From Sphingobacterium puteale (GTDB taxonomy: Bacteria; Bacteroidota; Bacteroidia; Sphingobacteriales; Sphingobacteriaceae), in contig NZ_RBWS01000026.1 of the NCBI RefSeq assembly GCF_003627955.1, forward strand, positions 47,381-111,380: a stretch of 64,000 nt of DNA, read 5' to 3'. This document shows positions 42,517 through 52,491 of the stretch, piece by piece. How positions within the stretch are numbered: the first letter of the stretch is position 1; each line of letters starts with the position of its first letter. The position numbers were made by a program, and so were the translations under genes. A model generated the notes under the pieces. That model did no database searches and had not been told where the DNA came from. It was given only the letters and a program-made list of their open reading frames with translations.

Positions 42517-43569
42517 ATGAAGTATATCTTTTATTTATTTTTTTTAATCTCGATCAATGCCAAAGCACAGGATATTGAGGTTTTGTTAATAGGTGTTTCC
42601 CATGATTATAGTAAATATCCTACCCAGGATTTTTCCAGCATCCATCATAAAATTAAAAAATTTAAGCCTGATGCCTTTTTTGGCGAGTTTTTGAGTAGAG
42701 AAGACGAACGGTTGCTGATGGAATATTGGTGTAAACAGCCAAATATCACTCGGCTACATAAACTAAGTAACAATCGACCTATAAAAGAAGTACTACTGCA
42801 GTATACCGTTGACAGCTTGAAGGAACGATCAAAGCAGCAGCCAAATGATTATCATGTGAAAGCCGATTTAGCGCATGCCTATTATCTTGATCAGGATGTG
42901 GCAAATGGGCATTATCAATACTGGCAAGTTTATAATTTCCTGCGGCATCAACCTAATGCCGAATTTGAAAATTATATCGAAAAATTACTTAGCCCTAGGG
43001 TAGATACCACCGGACGAAGTATGAAAAGGCTAAAAACTTCTGAATACGCCTATATAGCCTTCCCGATGATGCAGGAGCTAGGCATAGAAGAACTGATGTC
43101 TATGGATTGCCAGGACTATGATTTGAATTGGCAAGCATCGTGGGGAGCATTTGACGCAAAATTTGTCTTGTTTAGGAAAGATATAGCCGATTCCTCTAAA
43201 AATCATCTGAAAACGGCTTTGATAGCTATTGACAAGGGTTTTGAGAAATATGCTCATATCGAAAAGTCTTCAAATATGATAACCGAATGGTTGAATACTG
43301 ATGAGGCCGCACAGATTTCCGCCTCAGGAGATTTTTACTTGCCCGATATGTATAATATGAATGGGTTTCCCAAAGAAGAAATGCTGTCAAAAATACATTG
43401 GTGGATCATGAGAAATGAGGGAATGTGTCATAATGTTGTCAACCGGGCTAAGATGGTAGGAGCTAAAAGAGTCGTAGTCCTAGCTGGGGCCAATCATAGA
43501 AAATACATGCAGGACATTTTCAAGACAATGCATGCAGTGAAAGTGAGAAACATCAATGAAGCAGACTAA
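42517..43569 (+). CDS. DUF5694-type exported protein (TraB/ChaN-like)
   Basis: 350 aa with signal peptide YIFYLFFLISINAKAQ. EVLLIGVSHDYSKYPTQDF resembles the GxxH start of TraB/ChaN-like proteins; FKPDAFFGEF follows with the usual acidic residue, and the C-terminus has MVGAKRVVVLAGANHRKYMQ, the second conserved His region. This combination is that of DUF5694-type proteins, role unknown, possibly a metal-dependent protease-like fold (TIKI/TraB). It is distantly comparable in architecture to the protein at 32134-33198. Confidence 0.72.
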   Translation: MKYIFYLFFLISINAKAQDIEVLLIGVSHDYSKYPTQDFSSIHHKIKKFKPDAFFGEFLSREDERLLMEYWCKQPNITRLHKLSNNRPIKEVLLQYTVDSLKERSKQQPNDYHVKADLAHAYYLDQDVANGHYQYWQVYNFLRHQPNAEFENYIEKLLSPRVDTTGRSMKRLKTSEYAYIAFPMMQELGIEELMSMDCQDYDLNWQASWGAFDAKFVLFRKDIADSSKNHLKTALIAIDKGFEKYAHIEKSSNMITEWLNTDEAAQISASGDFYLPDMYNMNGFPKEEMLSKIHWWIMRNEGMCHNVVNRAKMVGAKRVVVLAGANHRKYMQDIFKTMHAVKVRNINEAD

Positions 43570-44420
43570 AAGCGGTGTTATCATTCTATGCCATATAAGA
43601 ATTCCGCTACGAAATCTATCTGCGGATTTTTATATTTATGTGTAAGCTTTATTTTTCTTAAGAATGGTATCTGATTGAAAATAAGTGACGTGCTGTTGTT
43701 TTTATGCTCTTATTTTTAATACGCAAAAAGGCTTCAGCATCACAATCGATCTTTGTGTTAATGAAAAGTTAATGCAGCACGAAGAAATGAGAGCATAAAC
43801 CATCAAGAAGCTAATGGAGATGGAAACGAGCGAAAGAGTATGTACACTTTCAGCCTGTGAATCTGGAAGTTAAGGTGGGGTTTTCCGTCGATCGATAGTG
43901 ATTACGACCTTCGGTTTATTTAGTATAAGAAAAGTGGAGGACTGCACCCGCTTGTTTCAGCTGCCTATCGAAATGCGGTTTCCGATAATCGATGACCTTG
44001 ATTTAGTGGACTGGGATTTGTTTAAAGTACTCCTATTTCAACGGAAGTTCCATTGATGCCGACCGCTGCGAGATCAGTATCTTGTTGGCCTGCTCAATAA
44101 TCGCACAGGTTACTTGCAGCATAGTGACTCAAAGTTATGATTATCTTGTTTGAAGCGATCTGTCGTGAAAAAGTGCGCTTTCTTAGTTACATCTGTGTAA
44201 TTAGCGGTTTTTATGTAAGTTTGGACATGCCATATTACGATGACAGCATATAAAGAGCATATCGAAATTTTTAAAGAAACTTACGGCAGCCGTTTTGAGG
44301 CCTGGCGGGCACTCATTGATCCAAAGGAGAAATTGTATCCGGTTTTGTTGGAAATGGGACGAAGGTAAATTTGAGAACAGTGGACTTGCAAATGAAATCG
44401 GCAGTATGAGATATTAATAC
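43570..44420. other. intergenic, degraded coding-like sequence
   Basis: About 850 bp with several interrupted frames, for example VEDCTRLFQLPIEMRFPIID at 43937-43996 and a frame from 44241 (TAYKEHIEIFKETYGSRFEA). They read like real protein pieces but I could not assign them. Confidence 0.4.
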
Positions 44421-44589
44421 GACATCCATACCACAGAGAATAATGCCATCAGCTATTCTTTCCAGAAACAAATGGTAGCCGAAAAAAATATCAAAAATAC
44501 TTTTGAAATTGAGTCAGGGCATAGTTCATTGATTTCGAAACCGGTAGAATTGGTTTCAATTTTCAATAAAATAGCATGTAGCAATTAAT
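44421..44589 (+). pseudogene. alpha/beta hydrolase, C-terminal fragment
   Basis: Reads HTTENNAISYSFQKQMVAEK, then NIKNTFEIESGHSSLISKPV and ELVSIFNKIACSN, stop. The IESGHS..ISKP..L..IF pattern is the catalytic-His end of an alpha/beta hydrolase. The rest is gone. Confidence 0.55.
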
Positions 44590-44749
44590 TAGTGGATTAA
44601 CATTCTAGAACAGCTTTTATATTTAGATGAATGGTTCAGGGAATATGAACCATTTTGCCAAATAATTGAACAGATCTGCAAAAAGATAATCTTTTCTGAT
44701 TCGCAATTTTGAATAATCAATAGAAAATTTAAAATTAAAACATAAAATT

Positions 44750-45247
44750 ATGGCTTTATCAAATTTGGGTATTTTTCATACCGTAATTGGAATCATAGCG
44801 ATTGTGTCAGCAATTATTTGCCTGGTAAAAAGCGGTAAAATCAATCTGGATACGCTGGCAGGAAAAATCTATTTTTACTTCACGTTGGTTTCGTCCTTGA
44901 CTGCATTGGGTCTATCAAGTGTCAAAGGGGTTAACCCAGGTCATATTCTGGCATTACTGATCGTGATTTTATTATCTGTTGCCTATTTTCTATATAAAAG
45001 AAAGAAGGGCAACAATGGTTTTCGGTTTATAGAAAACTTTTTTCTATCGTTCAGTTTTTTTCTTTCCTTAATTCCTACCGTTAATGAAACATTTAGCAGA
45101 GTGCCTGTTGGAAATCCGATAGCATCGGGACCAAAAGATCCAATCATTGGAATAACTATCCTTATAATCTTTGTTTTGTTCATTATTGGTTCAGTAATGC
45201 AGTTCAAGAAGCAAAAAAGAATAAATAATAATTATATTATGCGCTAA
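44750..45247 (+). CDS. integral membrane protein, unknown function
   Basis: 165 aa with four predicted helices (IFHTVIGIIAIVSAIICLV, IYFYFTLVSSLTALGLSSV, ILALLIVILLSVAYFLY, and IIGITILIIFVLFIIGSV). The first helix His (FHTVIG) followed by the loop KSGKINLDTLAGKIYF recalls DUF2306-like cytochrome b561-related proteins, but I am not certain. A strong terminator lies downstream. Confidence 0.65.
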   Translation: MALSNLGIFHTVIGIIAIVSAIICLVKSGKINLDTLAGKIYFYFTLVSSLTALGLSSVKGVNPGHILALLIVILLSVAYFLYKRKKGNNGFRFIENFFLSFSFFLSLIPTVNETFSRVPVGNPIASGPKDPIIGITILIIFVLFIIGSVMQFKKQKRINNNYIMR

Positions 45248-45323
45248 AATTTTTGAGTAATCAATGACATTGTTAGGAAAATATCCAAATGTCTTTGGAT
45301 TGAATAATTATTTTGGCTATTTT

Positions 45324-45360
45324 AAATCCATAAAACCTACAGTTCTGGTTTTATGGATTT
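45324..45360 (+). terminator. terminator
   Basis: AAATCCATAAAACC pairs perfectly with GGTTTTATGGATTT over a 9-nt loop, followed by CTTTGGTT. It ends the membrane protein transcript at 45247. Confidence 0.75.
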
Positions 45361-45792
45361 CTTTGGTTAGGATAATGATGCTATTTCCTCAATCATAAGG
45401 CTTACTAAGATTTATTTTTAATACAGTTCACTTTGGCTGACCCAAATCAGTCCACTCTTGATCTAAGTTGACAAACAATTGAACCGATTTTTGCAAAGCT
45501 TGACTTAATACAAACCTGTAATTTCGATTTAATTTTTTAACAGGTTTTAAGATTACCTTTTAAAGAATTTCCCCTATATTGAAAATGCATTTTAATAAAG
45601 GTAAAATTGTAAATAATTCTAAACTGTATCTTATGAAATGCAAAAAATATCCGATTTTATTATATCCCACTTTGGTATATAGGGGGATCTGGTATTGTTC
45701 TTTCAGTTATTTCTGTCATCTTTGCTATCTATTTTTGGAGACGAAGGGGAGAATTAGAACCGATACATTCTTTTAATATTTATTTTTTTTAC
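45361..45792. other. intergenic, no gene supported
   Basis: 430 bp, very AT-rich. The frame of the following AraC gene stays open upstream to about 45640 and encodes a hydrophobic helix (GGSGIVLSVISVIFAIYFWR) without any ATG. It is probably a relic of a membrane protein rather than an extension of the regulator. Confidence 0.4.
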
Positions 45793-46644
45793 ATGATTAC
45801 AGACTATAAGAAATTTGAGCTTTTTGGGAAAACACTGATTCAGAAAGTTGATTTTAAGCCACCCTTTCAATTTGCTTTTCCGGTTTCTGAACAGGCTTGC
45901 TTCCTTTATATGTTACGGGGTGAAATTGAATATCGGTCAGAGAGTGATCATCTGAAAATAGAAAGCCAACGTTCATTATTGCTTAATTGCCTGACATCCG
46001 GTCAGCAGATACAAAATGCCGATTCGCAAAAAGCGAACGAGATCATCATTGTTACCTTTCATCCTGATGTCCTTAAAAAAGTATACGATAAGGAGATTCC
46101 GCTGATCTTTAAACCCAGTAATCAGGTCACCAATCAGAGTAAAAGTGCGGTAAATAACGATTTTCTGATCCAAAAGTATATTGAGGGATTGCTTTTTTAC
46201 TTTGAAAACCCGTCATTGGTAAATGATGAAATTCTTGTTTTGAAGCTTAAGGAAATCATTCTTTTATTGTCTCAGACCCGGGATGCCGAAAATATTCAGG
46301 TCATACTTTCACAACTTTTTTCCTCTACTACCTATTCGTTCAAACAGATAATAGAAGCCAATCTATTTTTTCAGCTGGGAATCGAAGAACTTGCCCAGAA
46401 AACGAATCTAAGTGTTTCTTCTTTCAAACGGGAATTTAAAAAACTCTATGACGATTCGCCGGCGAACTATATTAAGACCAAAAGGCTCGAAAGAGCGGCG
46501 CAACTGCTTTTGGCTACAGGTGAACGCGTCACGGATATCGCCTTTAATTGTGGTTTTAATGATCTAGCAAATTTTACCAAAAGTTTTCACGACAAATATC
46601 ATGTTTCCCCTTCGAATTACCGACTGACGACAAGGGGAGAATGA
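45793..46644 (+). CDS. AraC-family transcriptional regulator
   Basis: 283 aa. N-terminal cupin-like sensing domain (FPVSEQACFLYMLRGEIEY), C-terminal double HTH: LGIEELAQKTNLSVSSFKREFKKLYDDSPANYI and RVTDIAFNCGFNDLANFTKSFHDKYHVSPSNYR. Typical ExsA/GadX-like layout. The next gene on the same strand is an SDR (220 bp away), its likely target. Confidence 0.92.
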   Translation: MITDYKKFELFGKTLIQKVDFKPPFQFAFPVSEQACFLYMLRGEIEYRSESDHLKIESQRSLLLNCLTSGQQIQNADSQKANEIIIVTFHPDVLKKVYDKEIPLIFKPSNQVTNQSKSAVNNDFLIQKYIEGLLFYFENPSLVNDEILVLKLKEIILLLSQTRDAENIQVILSQLFSSTTYSFKQIIEANLFFQLGIEELAQKTNLSVSSFKREFKKLYDDSPANYIKTKRLERAAQLLLATGERVTDIAFNCGFNDLANFTKSFHDKYHVSPSNYRLTTRGE

Positions 46645-46864
46645 CAAATTTTCAACAAGAAAATTTTAGTTGAATTTTTCTGAATCTTAGATTCGGTAAA
46701 AAGGTTCCTTATACTATAAATGATAAGTTAGGTATTTTAAGAATAAAGCGATGTAATACTTTACAAATTTAACTTTCCTCATTTTGGTTATGATAATCCT
46801 CATTTTAGCAACGTAAGTACGTTTATTTAGAACCAGCTTTGTAGTATCATTAATACGATAAAAA

Positions 46865-47701
46865 ATGGAAAATAGACAAAATGAAAAAGTTTGGTTCATT
46901 ACAGGATCATCAAGAGGATTTGGAAAAATATGGACAGAAGCTGCTTTGAAACGCGGAGACAAAGTCGCTGCTACGGCGCGTAATGCCAATAGTATTTCCA
47001 CATTAAAAGAAAAGTATGGCGATCAGGTATTGATTCTTGAATTGGATGTAACCAATGCCTCACACGTGCAAAATGCTATTAACAAGGCCCACGAATATTT
47101 TGGAAGATTAGATATAGTGTTCAATAATGCCGGATATTCTTTGGTAGGAACCATCGAAGAGGGCAGTACCGATGAGATAAAAGCGATGTACGAAACCAAT
47201 ATTATAGGGCCTATCCATGTGATTCAGGCAGCATTACCTATAATGCGGGCCCAAGGTTACGGCCATATTTTGGGGACATCCAGCGCTGTTGGTATTTATA
47301 GTAATCCCCTTATTGGGTATTACTGTTCTTCAAAATTCGCGTTTGAAGCGATTTATGATAGTTTATCTAAAGAAGTTGCCGCATTTGGCATCAATGTAAC
47401 GCTGATTGAACCGGGAGCTTATAATACTGAATTTGGCAGTGCTGATTCGCTAAAAGTAGCCAGCAAAAAACTGTCGGAGTATGATGCTTTAAAAAGCAGG
47501 CTGATGGAAAATTTACAGAAGCTGAAACGAGGAAATCCTACAGCCACTCCCGAGGCTATATTTGCTGTGGTAGATGCAGAAAATCCACCGTTGAGATTAC
47601 TTTTGGGTAAAAATGATCTGCCACATATCCGACAAATCTACGCTGAACGCCTTCAGGAATGGGAAACTTGGAAAGCTATTTCAGAAGCGGCCCAAGATTA
47701 A
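46865..47701 (+). CDS. short-chain dehydrogenase/reductase
   Basis: 278 aa. NAD(P) loop ITGSSRGFGKIWTEAAL, LELDVTNASHV, FNNAGYSLVG, catalytic Ser in TSSAVGIYS and YYCSSK as Tyr-x3-Lys, then LIEPGAYNTEF. It belongs to the retinol-dehydrogenase-like classical SDRs. Substrate unknown. Flanked by AraC regulators on both sides and closed by a strong terminator, so it is a single-gene unit. Confidence 0.92.
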   Translation: MENRQNEKVWFITGSSRGFGKIWTEAALKRGDKVAATARNANSISTLKEKYGDQVLILELDVTNASHVQNAINKAHEYFGRLDIVFNNAGYSLVGTIEEGSTDEIKAMYETNIIGPIHVIQAALPIMRAQGYGHILGTSSAVGIYSNPLIGYYCSSKFAFEAIYDSLSKEVAAFGINVTLIEPGAYNTEFGSADSLKVASKKLSEYDALKSRLMENLQKLKRGNPTATPEAIFAVVDAENPPLRLLLGKNDLPHIRQIYAERLQEWETWKAISEAAQD

Positions 47702-47729
47702 TCCATCTAAGATATTTTTGACAAGCTAC

Positions 47730-47763
47730 TATTCGCTTTTCTTTGAGTGGGGAAAAGCGAATA
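47730..47763 (+). terminator. terminator of the SDR gene
   Basis: TATTCGCTTTTC and GAAAAGCGAATA form a 12-bp perfect stem with a 10-nt loop, 28 bp after the stop codon, followed by TTGCTTAACTTG. Confidence 0.75.
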
Positions 47764-47795
47764 TTGCTTAACTTGTAATCTAGAATTTTTATAAC

Positions 47796-48746
47796 ATGGC
47801 TTCAAAAAAATCGAATCATTCCGTAAAAAGATTTCATACGCTGTCTGAAGTAATGGATGCCTCTGGTTTTCCGCCCCCAAAGCACCCTTTAATCGTTTTG
47901 TTGAATGGGGTAGACAAACCGCTTAAAGGTCGTGCACCCAATAAATCGCACGTATTGAATTATTATAAAATAGCTTTTAAACCTGATGCCGGGGGAGAAT
48001 TAATGTATGGTCAGACTAAATTTGATTTTAAAGAGGGAGGTTTGTTTTTTGTAGCTCCACAACAAATTCTCTCATCAATAGAAGCGAGTGATAAAGAGGA
48101 AACTGTGGAACAAGAAATACTCAGTCCACAGATCACACTGCTTATAGATCCTGATTTCTTGCTGCAATACCCGTTGGCAAAAAAGATCCATCAGTATCAC
48201 TTTTTCTCTTATGCTGCTAATGAAGCATTGCACCTTTCGGCCAAGGAAAAAAAAACCATTCTGTCGCTATTCAGAGATATAGAAGATGAACTTGACAGCC
48301 GTATAGATGACATGAGCCATAATGTGATCATATCGCAGATTGAACTGTTATTAAACTATGCACAACGGTTTTATAACAGGCAATTCTTGACCAGAAAACA
48401 AAACTATCCTAGTCTTACCGACCGTATCGATGAGTTGCTGGAGGATTATTTCAATAGTGAAAGGGGGCCAAGTGGAGGAGTTCCAACCGTTAATTACCTA
48501 GCTGACCAGCTTCATATGTCAGCAAGTTATTTAAGTGATCTGTTACGAAACTTTACAGGTCAAAATACCCAGCAAATTATCCATGATAAAATGATTTACC
48601 GGGCAAAGAATATGTTATCTACCACAACTCTCAGTATTGCTGAAATTGCATTTGAATTAGGTTTTGAACAGCCTCAATCCTTTAGCAGATTGTTTAAATT
48701 AAAAACAAGCCAAAGTCCACAGCAATATAGAACTCAATTCAATTAA
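47796..48746 (+). CDS. AraC-family transcriptional regulator
   Basis: 316 aa. N-terminal AraC_binding-type cupin domain (LFFVAPQQILSSIEASDKEE), linker helix, and C-terminal HTHs TVNYLADQLHMSASYLSDLLRNFTGQNTQQII and SIAEIAFELGFEQPQSFSRLFKLKTSQSPQQYR. Upstream of a lipoprotein alpha/beta hydrolase gene (145 bp), which is its probable target; the SDR upstream is another candidate. Confidence 0.92.
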   Translation: MASKKSNHSVKRFHTLSEVMDASGFPPPKHPLIVLLNGVDKPLKGRAPNKSHVLNYYKIAFKPDAGGELMYGQTKFDFKEGGLFFVAPQQILSSIEASDKEETVEQEILSPQITLLIDPDFLLQYPLAKKIHQYHFFSYAANEALHLSAKEKKTILSLFRDIEDELDSRIDDMSHNVIISQIELLLNYAQRFYNRQFLTRKQNYPSLTDRIDELLEDYFNSERGPSGGVPTVNYLADQLHMSASYLSDLLRNFTGQNTQQIIHDKMIYRAKNMLSTTTLSIAEIAFELGFEQPQSFSRLFKLKTSQSPQQYRTQFN

Positions 48747-48891
48747 TTTTTACAGTAGGGGTTTTAGTGTTTTCTTTAACATCTGGAATGTCCGATCCGG
48801 GTGCTAATTTGCCCGGTTTAACTATTTTGTCCTTATTTAGCTTGTGTGATTGACCGAAGTTTGCTTTATAATCATTCTAAAAAAGATAATA

Positions 48892-49839
48892 ATGAAAACA
48901 ATTAGAAAATTTACAATCGCAGGCGCATTATGTGTATCTCTTTTTTCTGCTGTAGCAATTTCATGTAGTGATGACAACGAATTTCCGACAGAACAGGAGT
49001 CGTCGCCGGCAAATCATAACAATGCAAAAACTAACTTTATCAGCGTGAAAGGAGTAGAGTTTGCTTATCGCAGCTGGGGTAAGGAAGGAGGAATACCTCT
49101 AGTGTTATTGCCGGGAACTGGTGGTTCTATGGATGACTGGGATCCCGCGGTGACCAATGGACTTGCAAAACAATATAAAATAATCATTTTTGATAACAAG
49201 GGAGTAGCTTCGTCCAAAGGGACAACTCCTAATTCAGTCCAAGCAATGGCCAATGACGCTATTGATTTTATCAAAGCAATGAACCTTGGAACCGTAAATA
49301 TCATGGGATTCTCAATGGGAGGATTTGTCGCCCAAAGAATTGTGTTAACAGAGCCAGCGATAGTTAATAAGATTATTTTGGCTGATAGTGGACCTAAAGG
49401 AGCAATCGGTCTTGCGAATCTTCCAAATATTGTTGCGGGAACTGCTGGGCTTACCGCAGAAGAATCCTACTTAAAATTCGGATTTACTGATTCACAAGCA
49501 AGCATTACGGCAGGAAAAGCGTCGTTTGCCCGTGTACATCTACGTACTGTTGATCGAGATCCGGCACTAAATGATGCTACTTCAACCGCTCAATTTACTG
49601 CAGTACTCGCATGGGCGCAACCTGATGCAAATGCACTTGAGGAAATTAAAACCATTAAAAAACCTGTTCTAATCGTTCATGGCGATAAGGATCTTCCAAT
49701 TTCTGTTCAAAATGCATATAATATGAAACAAAATTTAGAGAACGCTGTACTAGTTGAGTTTTCAGATTCTGGACATGCGGCTTTTTATCAGAATCATGAA
49801 GCATTCTTAACAAAAGCACTCGCATTTTTGGCACAATAA
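48892..49839 (+). CDS. lipoprotein alpha/beta hydrolase
   Basis: 315 aa from ATG 48892. Lipobox AVAISC (Cys25) after IAGALCVSLFSAV. Alpha/beta-hydrolase core: LVLLPGTGGSMDDWDP (oxyanion loop), nucleophile S141 in MGFSMGGF, LIVHGDKDLPISV (catalytic Asp) and H295 in DSGHAAFYQ. The sequence resembles haloperoxidase/esterase-like hydrolases, here tethered to the envelope. Substrate unknown. Preceded by an AraC regulator. Confidence 0.9.
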   Translation: MKTIRKFTIAGALCVSLFSAVAISCSDDNEFPTEQESSPANHNNAKTNFISVKGVEFAYRSWGKEGGIPLVLLPGTGGSMDDWDPAVTNGLAKQYKIIIFDNKGVASSKGTTPNSVQAMANDAIDFIKAMNLGTVNIMGFSMGGFVAQRIVLTEPAIVNKIILADSGPKGAIGLANLPNIVAGTAGLTAEESYLKFGFTDSQASITAGKASFARVHLRTVDRDPALNDATSTAQFTAVLAWAQPDANALEEIKTIKKPVLIVHGDKDLPISVQNAYNMKQNLENAVLVEFSDSGHAAFYQNHEAFLTKALAFLAQ

Positions 49840-49941
49840 TATACTAAATATCAAAAAGCTTATTAATGCGCCTAAAGTCTATAGGAACGTTTATCCATTT
49901 ACATACAACAACCATAAACTGTGTGGACATTGTCTAAGATG

Positions 49942-50040
49942 AACTATTTAGCCCAGCTGTTCGGTGCGGTTTATGCCCTAACACTTAACAATGTAGGACA
50001 TTTTGGACCGATGGAAAACGCTGAAGTTCTTATTGAATGA
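49942..50040 (+). pseudogene. alpha/beta hydrolase, C-terminal fragment
   Basis: Reads QLFGAVYALTLNNVGHFGPM, ENAEVLIE, stop. The N.GHF.PMENAE motif carries the catalytic His of an alpha/beta hydrolase of the dehalogenase/peroxidase type. Only this tail remains. The rest of 49840-50637 shows no gene. Confidence 0.55.
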
Positions 50041-50111
50041 ATAAAAAGGGACTTTATAAACAAGTAATGAGCAATGTGATAGGAAACAATGGCAGCTTAG
50101 ACTTTTAATTC

Positions 50112-50143
50112 TGGGCAGATCAACTATAGTGGTGATCTGCCCA
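50112..50143 (+). terminator. intrinsic terminator
   Basis: TGGGCAGATCA and TGATCTGCCCA pair perfectly (11 bp) over a 10-nt loop, followed by TTTTGATTTTA. Probably the end signal of the hydrolase relic or of the gene at 48892. Confidence 0.75.
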
Positions 50144-50517
50144 TTTTGATTTTATAGAGTACCAGGGAATATAATTTTTAAAGTAGAGAACAGGCTAAAG
50201 TTGAACAAAAAAATATAAAGTATCTTTTCGAATTACCAGCAAACATCATTTTGTAATGACTTCACTATTTTGAGTTCCTGGAGCTTATCTATTTATAATA
50301 TCGTGTAGATCTTCAAATTTATAGAAGACATTTTAATGCCTATTGGAAATGATCGGTGAGAAGTTTAACGCGATTATTATCAAGATCAATTAATAGGCTT
50401 ATTCCAGTGAAATAGATCAACTAGGTACGATGTTTTTAATTTTGGTATTGGTATTCTTTTTTTGAGCTTGTTCATTGTTTGAATGTATTGCCGGGACAAA
50501 TTATCGTGACGGTAAAG

Positions 50518-50563
50518 GCTTTTAAACCTAACATACGCCATGGAGCCTGCTAGGTTTAAAAGC
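50518..50563. terminator. stem-loop downstream of the LytTR array
   Basis: GCTTTTAAACCTA and TAGGTTTAAAAGC, 13-bp perfect arms with a 20-nt loop, about 75 bp after the last stop of the minus-strand array. No long T-run, so termination is likely but not certain. Confidence 0.5.
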
Positions 50564-50637
50564 TTTCTATTTCAACAAGATATCAAGGGGTGTTTGTTGG
50601 CGTATCCAGAATAATCACACCTGACGTTCTAACTAGC

Positions 50638-51402
50638 CTAACGTTCTTCCAGCCAATTCAGGAACATGGCGGTTTTATCTTTGCCGATCAAAAGTTTTTC
50701 TTCTGTTGGAACGGTCAGTTTTACAAAGAGTTTTCTTCCAAAATAATGCTCAACTTCCTTTACGGCAGAAAAATTGATGAGATACTGTCTGTTGAGTCTA
50801 AAAAACTGTTTATCGGAAAGGATGCTTCCCAAATGATCCAAAGATTGGTTAACATCATATTGTTCGCCTTTAAAGGTTACAAGGGAAGGGGAGGTATAGT
50901 TGATGTAAATATAGGCGATATCATCCGTTTTGACTGTCAGGTATTTATTATTTTTAAAAACCAGGAAACTCGTTTTTTTACTTTCTTGATCGGTGATCCG
51001 ACTGATTATATCTATAAGATCATTGGCAGAGGCTTTCTGGAAGATATTTTTAAAATTATACACTTTCTCAAAAGCATTTTTAAGATCATCTTCCGAGAAT
51101 GGTTTGAGCAGATAATCAATCCCGTTTTCTTTGATAGCTTCCATAGCATATTCACCGAAAGCTGTGCAAAAAATTACTGGACATACGATTTTGACAGCTT
51201 TAAAAATGTCAAAGCTAATACCATCGGAAAGCTGGATATCCATAAAAATAAGCTCTGGCGATGGGTTATTGGACAAATAGTCTATAGCGCCCTCGACACT
51301 TTGGATCTTTGCCAGAACCCGGGAATTTGGCTGCAAATGTAATATCAGATTTTCAAGTGAACGCGCAGCTTTAATTTCGTCTTCAATTATTAGGATGTTC
51401 AT
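50638..51402 (-). CDS. LytTR-family response regulator
   Basis: 254 aa. Receiver domain with ED at 7-8, phosphoacceptor D55 (LIFMDIQLSDG), PVIFCTAFGEYAMEAIKENG and LLKPF; LytTR domain from about residue 150 (FLVFKNNKYLTVKTDDIAYI, FFRLNRQYLINFSAVKEVEH). The start overlaps the kinase gene by 20 bp. Last gene of the 50.6-58.3 kb array, probably feeding back on it. Confidence 0.93.
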   Translation of the reverse strand: MNILIIEDEIKAARSLENLILHLQPNSRVLAKIQSVEGAIDYLSNNPSPELIFMDIQLSDGISFDIFKAVKIVCPVIFCTAFGEYAMEAIKENGIDYLLKPFSEDDLKNAFEKVYNFKNIFQKASANDLIDIISRITDQESKKTSFLVFKNNKYLTVKTDDIAYIYINYTSPSLVTFKGEQYDVNQSLDHLGSILSDKQFFRLNRQYLINFSAVKEVEHYFGRKLFVKLTVPTEEKLLIGKDKTAMFLNWLEER

Positions 51403-52414
51403 ATAATATGGGAAGTTTTATGATGAATTTTTCGTCTGTTGCTGTAACGATAATATTTTTCTGGGTAAGATGGAGGTACCGTTGATTGATATTTTTGAGT
51501 CCCATTCCGGTGGAAGGCTCTGGAATTTTCCTTTCCTGCAGGTTGTTCTCAATGACCAAATAATCTTCTTCCTGATAGATTGCAATGTAAAGCGGTTTCT
51601 CCAACGAAACAATATTATGTTTGATGCAGTTTTCAACTAATAGCTGCAGGGTAAAAGGAGGAATGTAAGTGTCATAGCTATCACTTCCAAGACTTTGTGT
51701 CACAAAAAGGCCTTCTTCAAAACGGGCTTTCAATAGATATACGTACGATTCCATAATGGCCAGTTCTTCTTTTAATGTTAGGACTTTAAGCTTTAGACTT
51801 CCAAGAGTAAATCTGTAGAAATCAGCAAGTTTTAAAATAAATTCCGAAGATTGCTCATCATGGCTCTCTACCATGTATTTTAGGGTGTTGAGACTATTAA
51901 AAAGAAAATGGGGATTTACCTGTTGTTTTAAAAGTTCATATTGTGCTTCAAGATTTGCAGCCATCGAACGTTCCAGTTCGCGTACGAATTGTTGATTAAG
52001 ATAAGTCTGGTATAATATATGGATAAACATATAAAACGTTAGGTTGATCAATATCCCTCTTACCTCGTACATTAATATTTGGGGGCCGAAATTTAGGTGA
52101 GATAGAATATAGTATTGAATGGAAGAGAGGAAAAACATCAGTATTAAACCCACTCCCAATCCCCTAAACAGCTGACCTGACAGTACTTTTTTACTGCCTG
52201 TTTTCTTTGTATAAGCAGGTATTGAATAGATGTTATAATACCAGATCAATAAGGCAAAACCGGATGTTACAGCGAAATCGGCTATGCCTTCAGCAAGAAC
52301 AAAGTGGTGGTCTACAATTTTAGGGATTGAGGTTAATATTCCTAATGAAATTGAACTAATCCATATCAGACGGCCCGAAATTTCAAAAGGTATTTGCTTT
52401 TTGGGTTTAAACAT
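51383..52414 (-). CDS. sensor histidine kinase, LytS/YehU type
   Basis: 343 aa. Membrane helices in the first ~140 residues (LIWISSISLGILTSIPKIV, GIADFAVTSGFALLIWYYNIY, LGVGLILMFFLSSIQYYIL, GILINLTFYMFIHILY). Phosphoacceptor H169 in LKQQVNPHFLFNSLN, HATPase motifs LLVENCIKHN and GMGLKNI. No extracytoplasmic sensor domain. 77 bp after the DoxX gene on the same strand and overlapped by its regulator. Confidence 0.92.
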   Translation of the reverse strand: MFKPKKQIPFEISGRLIWISSISLGILTSIPKIVDHHFVLAEGIADFAVTSGFALLIWYYNIYSIPAYTKKTGSKKVLSGQLFRGLGVGLILMFFLSSIQYYILSHLNFGPQILMYEVRGILINLTFYMFIHILYQTYLNQQFVRELERSMAANLEAQYELLKQQVNPHFLFNSLNTLKYMVESHDEQSSEFILKLADFYRFTLGSLKLKVLTLKEELAIMESYVYLLKARFEEGLFVTQSLGSDSYDTYIPPFTLQLLVENCIKHNIVSLEKPLYIAIYQEEDYLVIENNLQERKIPEPSTGMGLKNINQRYLHLTQKNIIVTATDEKFIIKLPILYEHPNN

Positions 52415-52491
52415 TTTAATGAAGGTTGTTTTCTGTTTGAAGTTATGTTTTTTATGGGTTATTTAAATCAAAACTCATAAAAAATCATTTT

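Noticed and set aside
45579..45776. 65-codon plus-strand frame before the AraC gene
   Set aside because: Composition is unlike the neighbours, and a different frame over the same bases carries a clearer membrane helix with no start codon. Probably a relic.
50590..51342. Long plus-strand frame of 250 codons
   Set aside because: It lies entirely opposite the LytTR response regulator gene, has Phe/Ile-rich low-complexity character typical of antisense frames, and matches no family.
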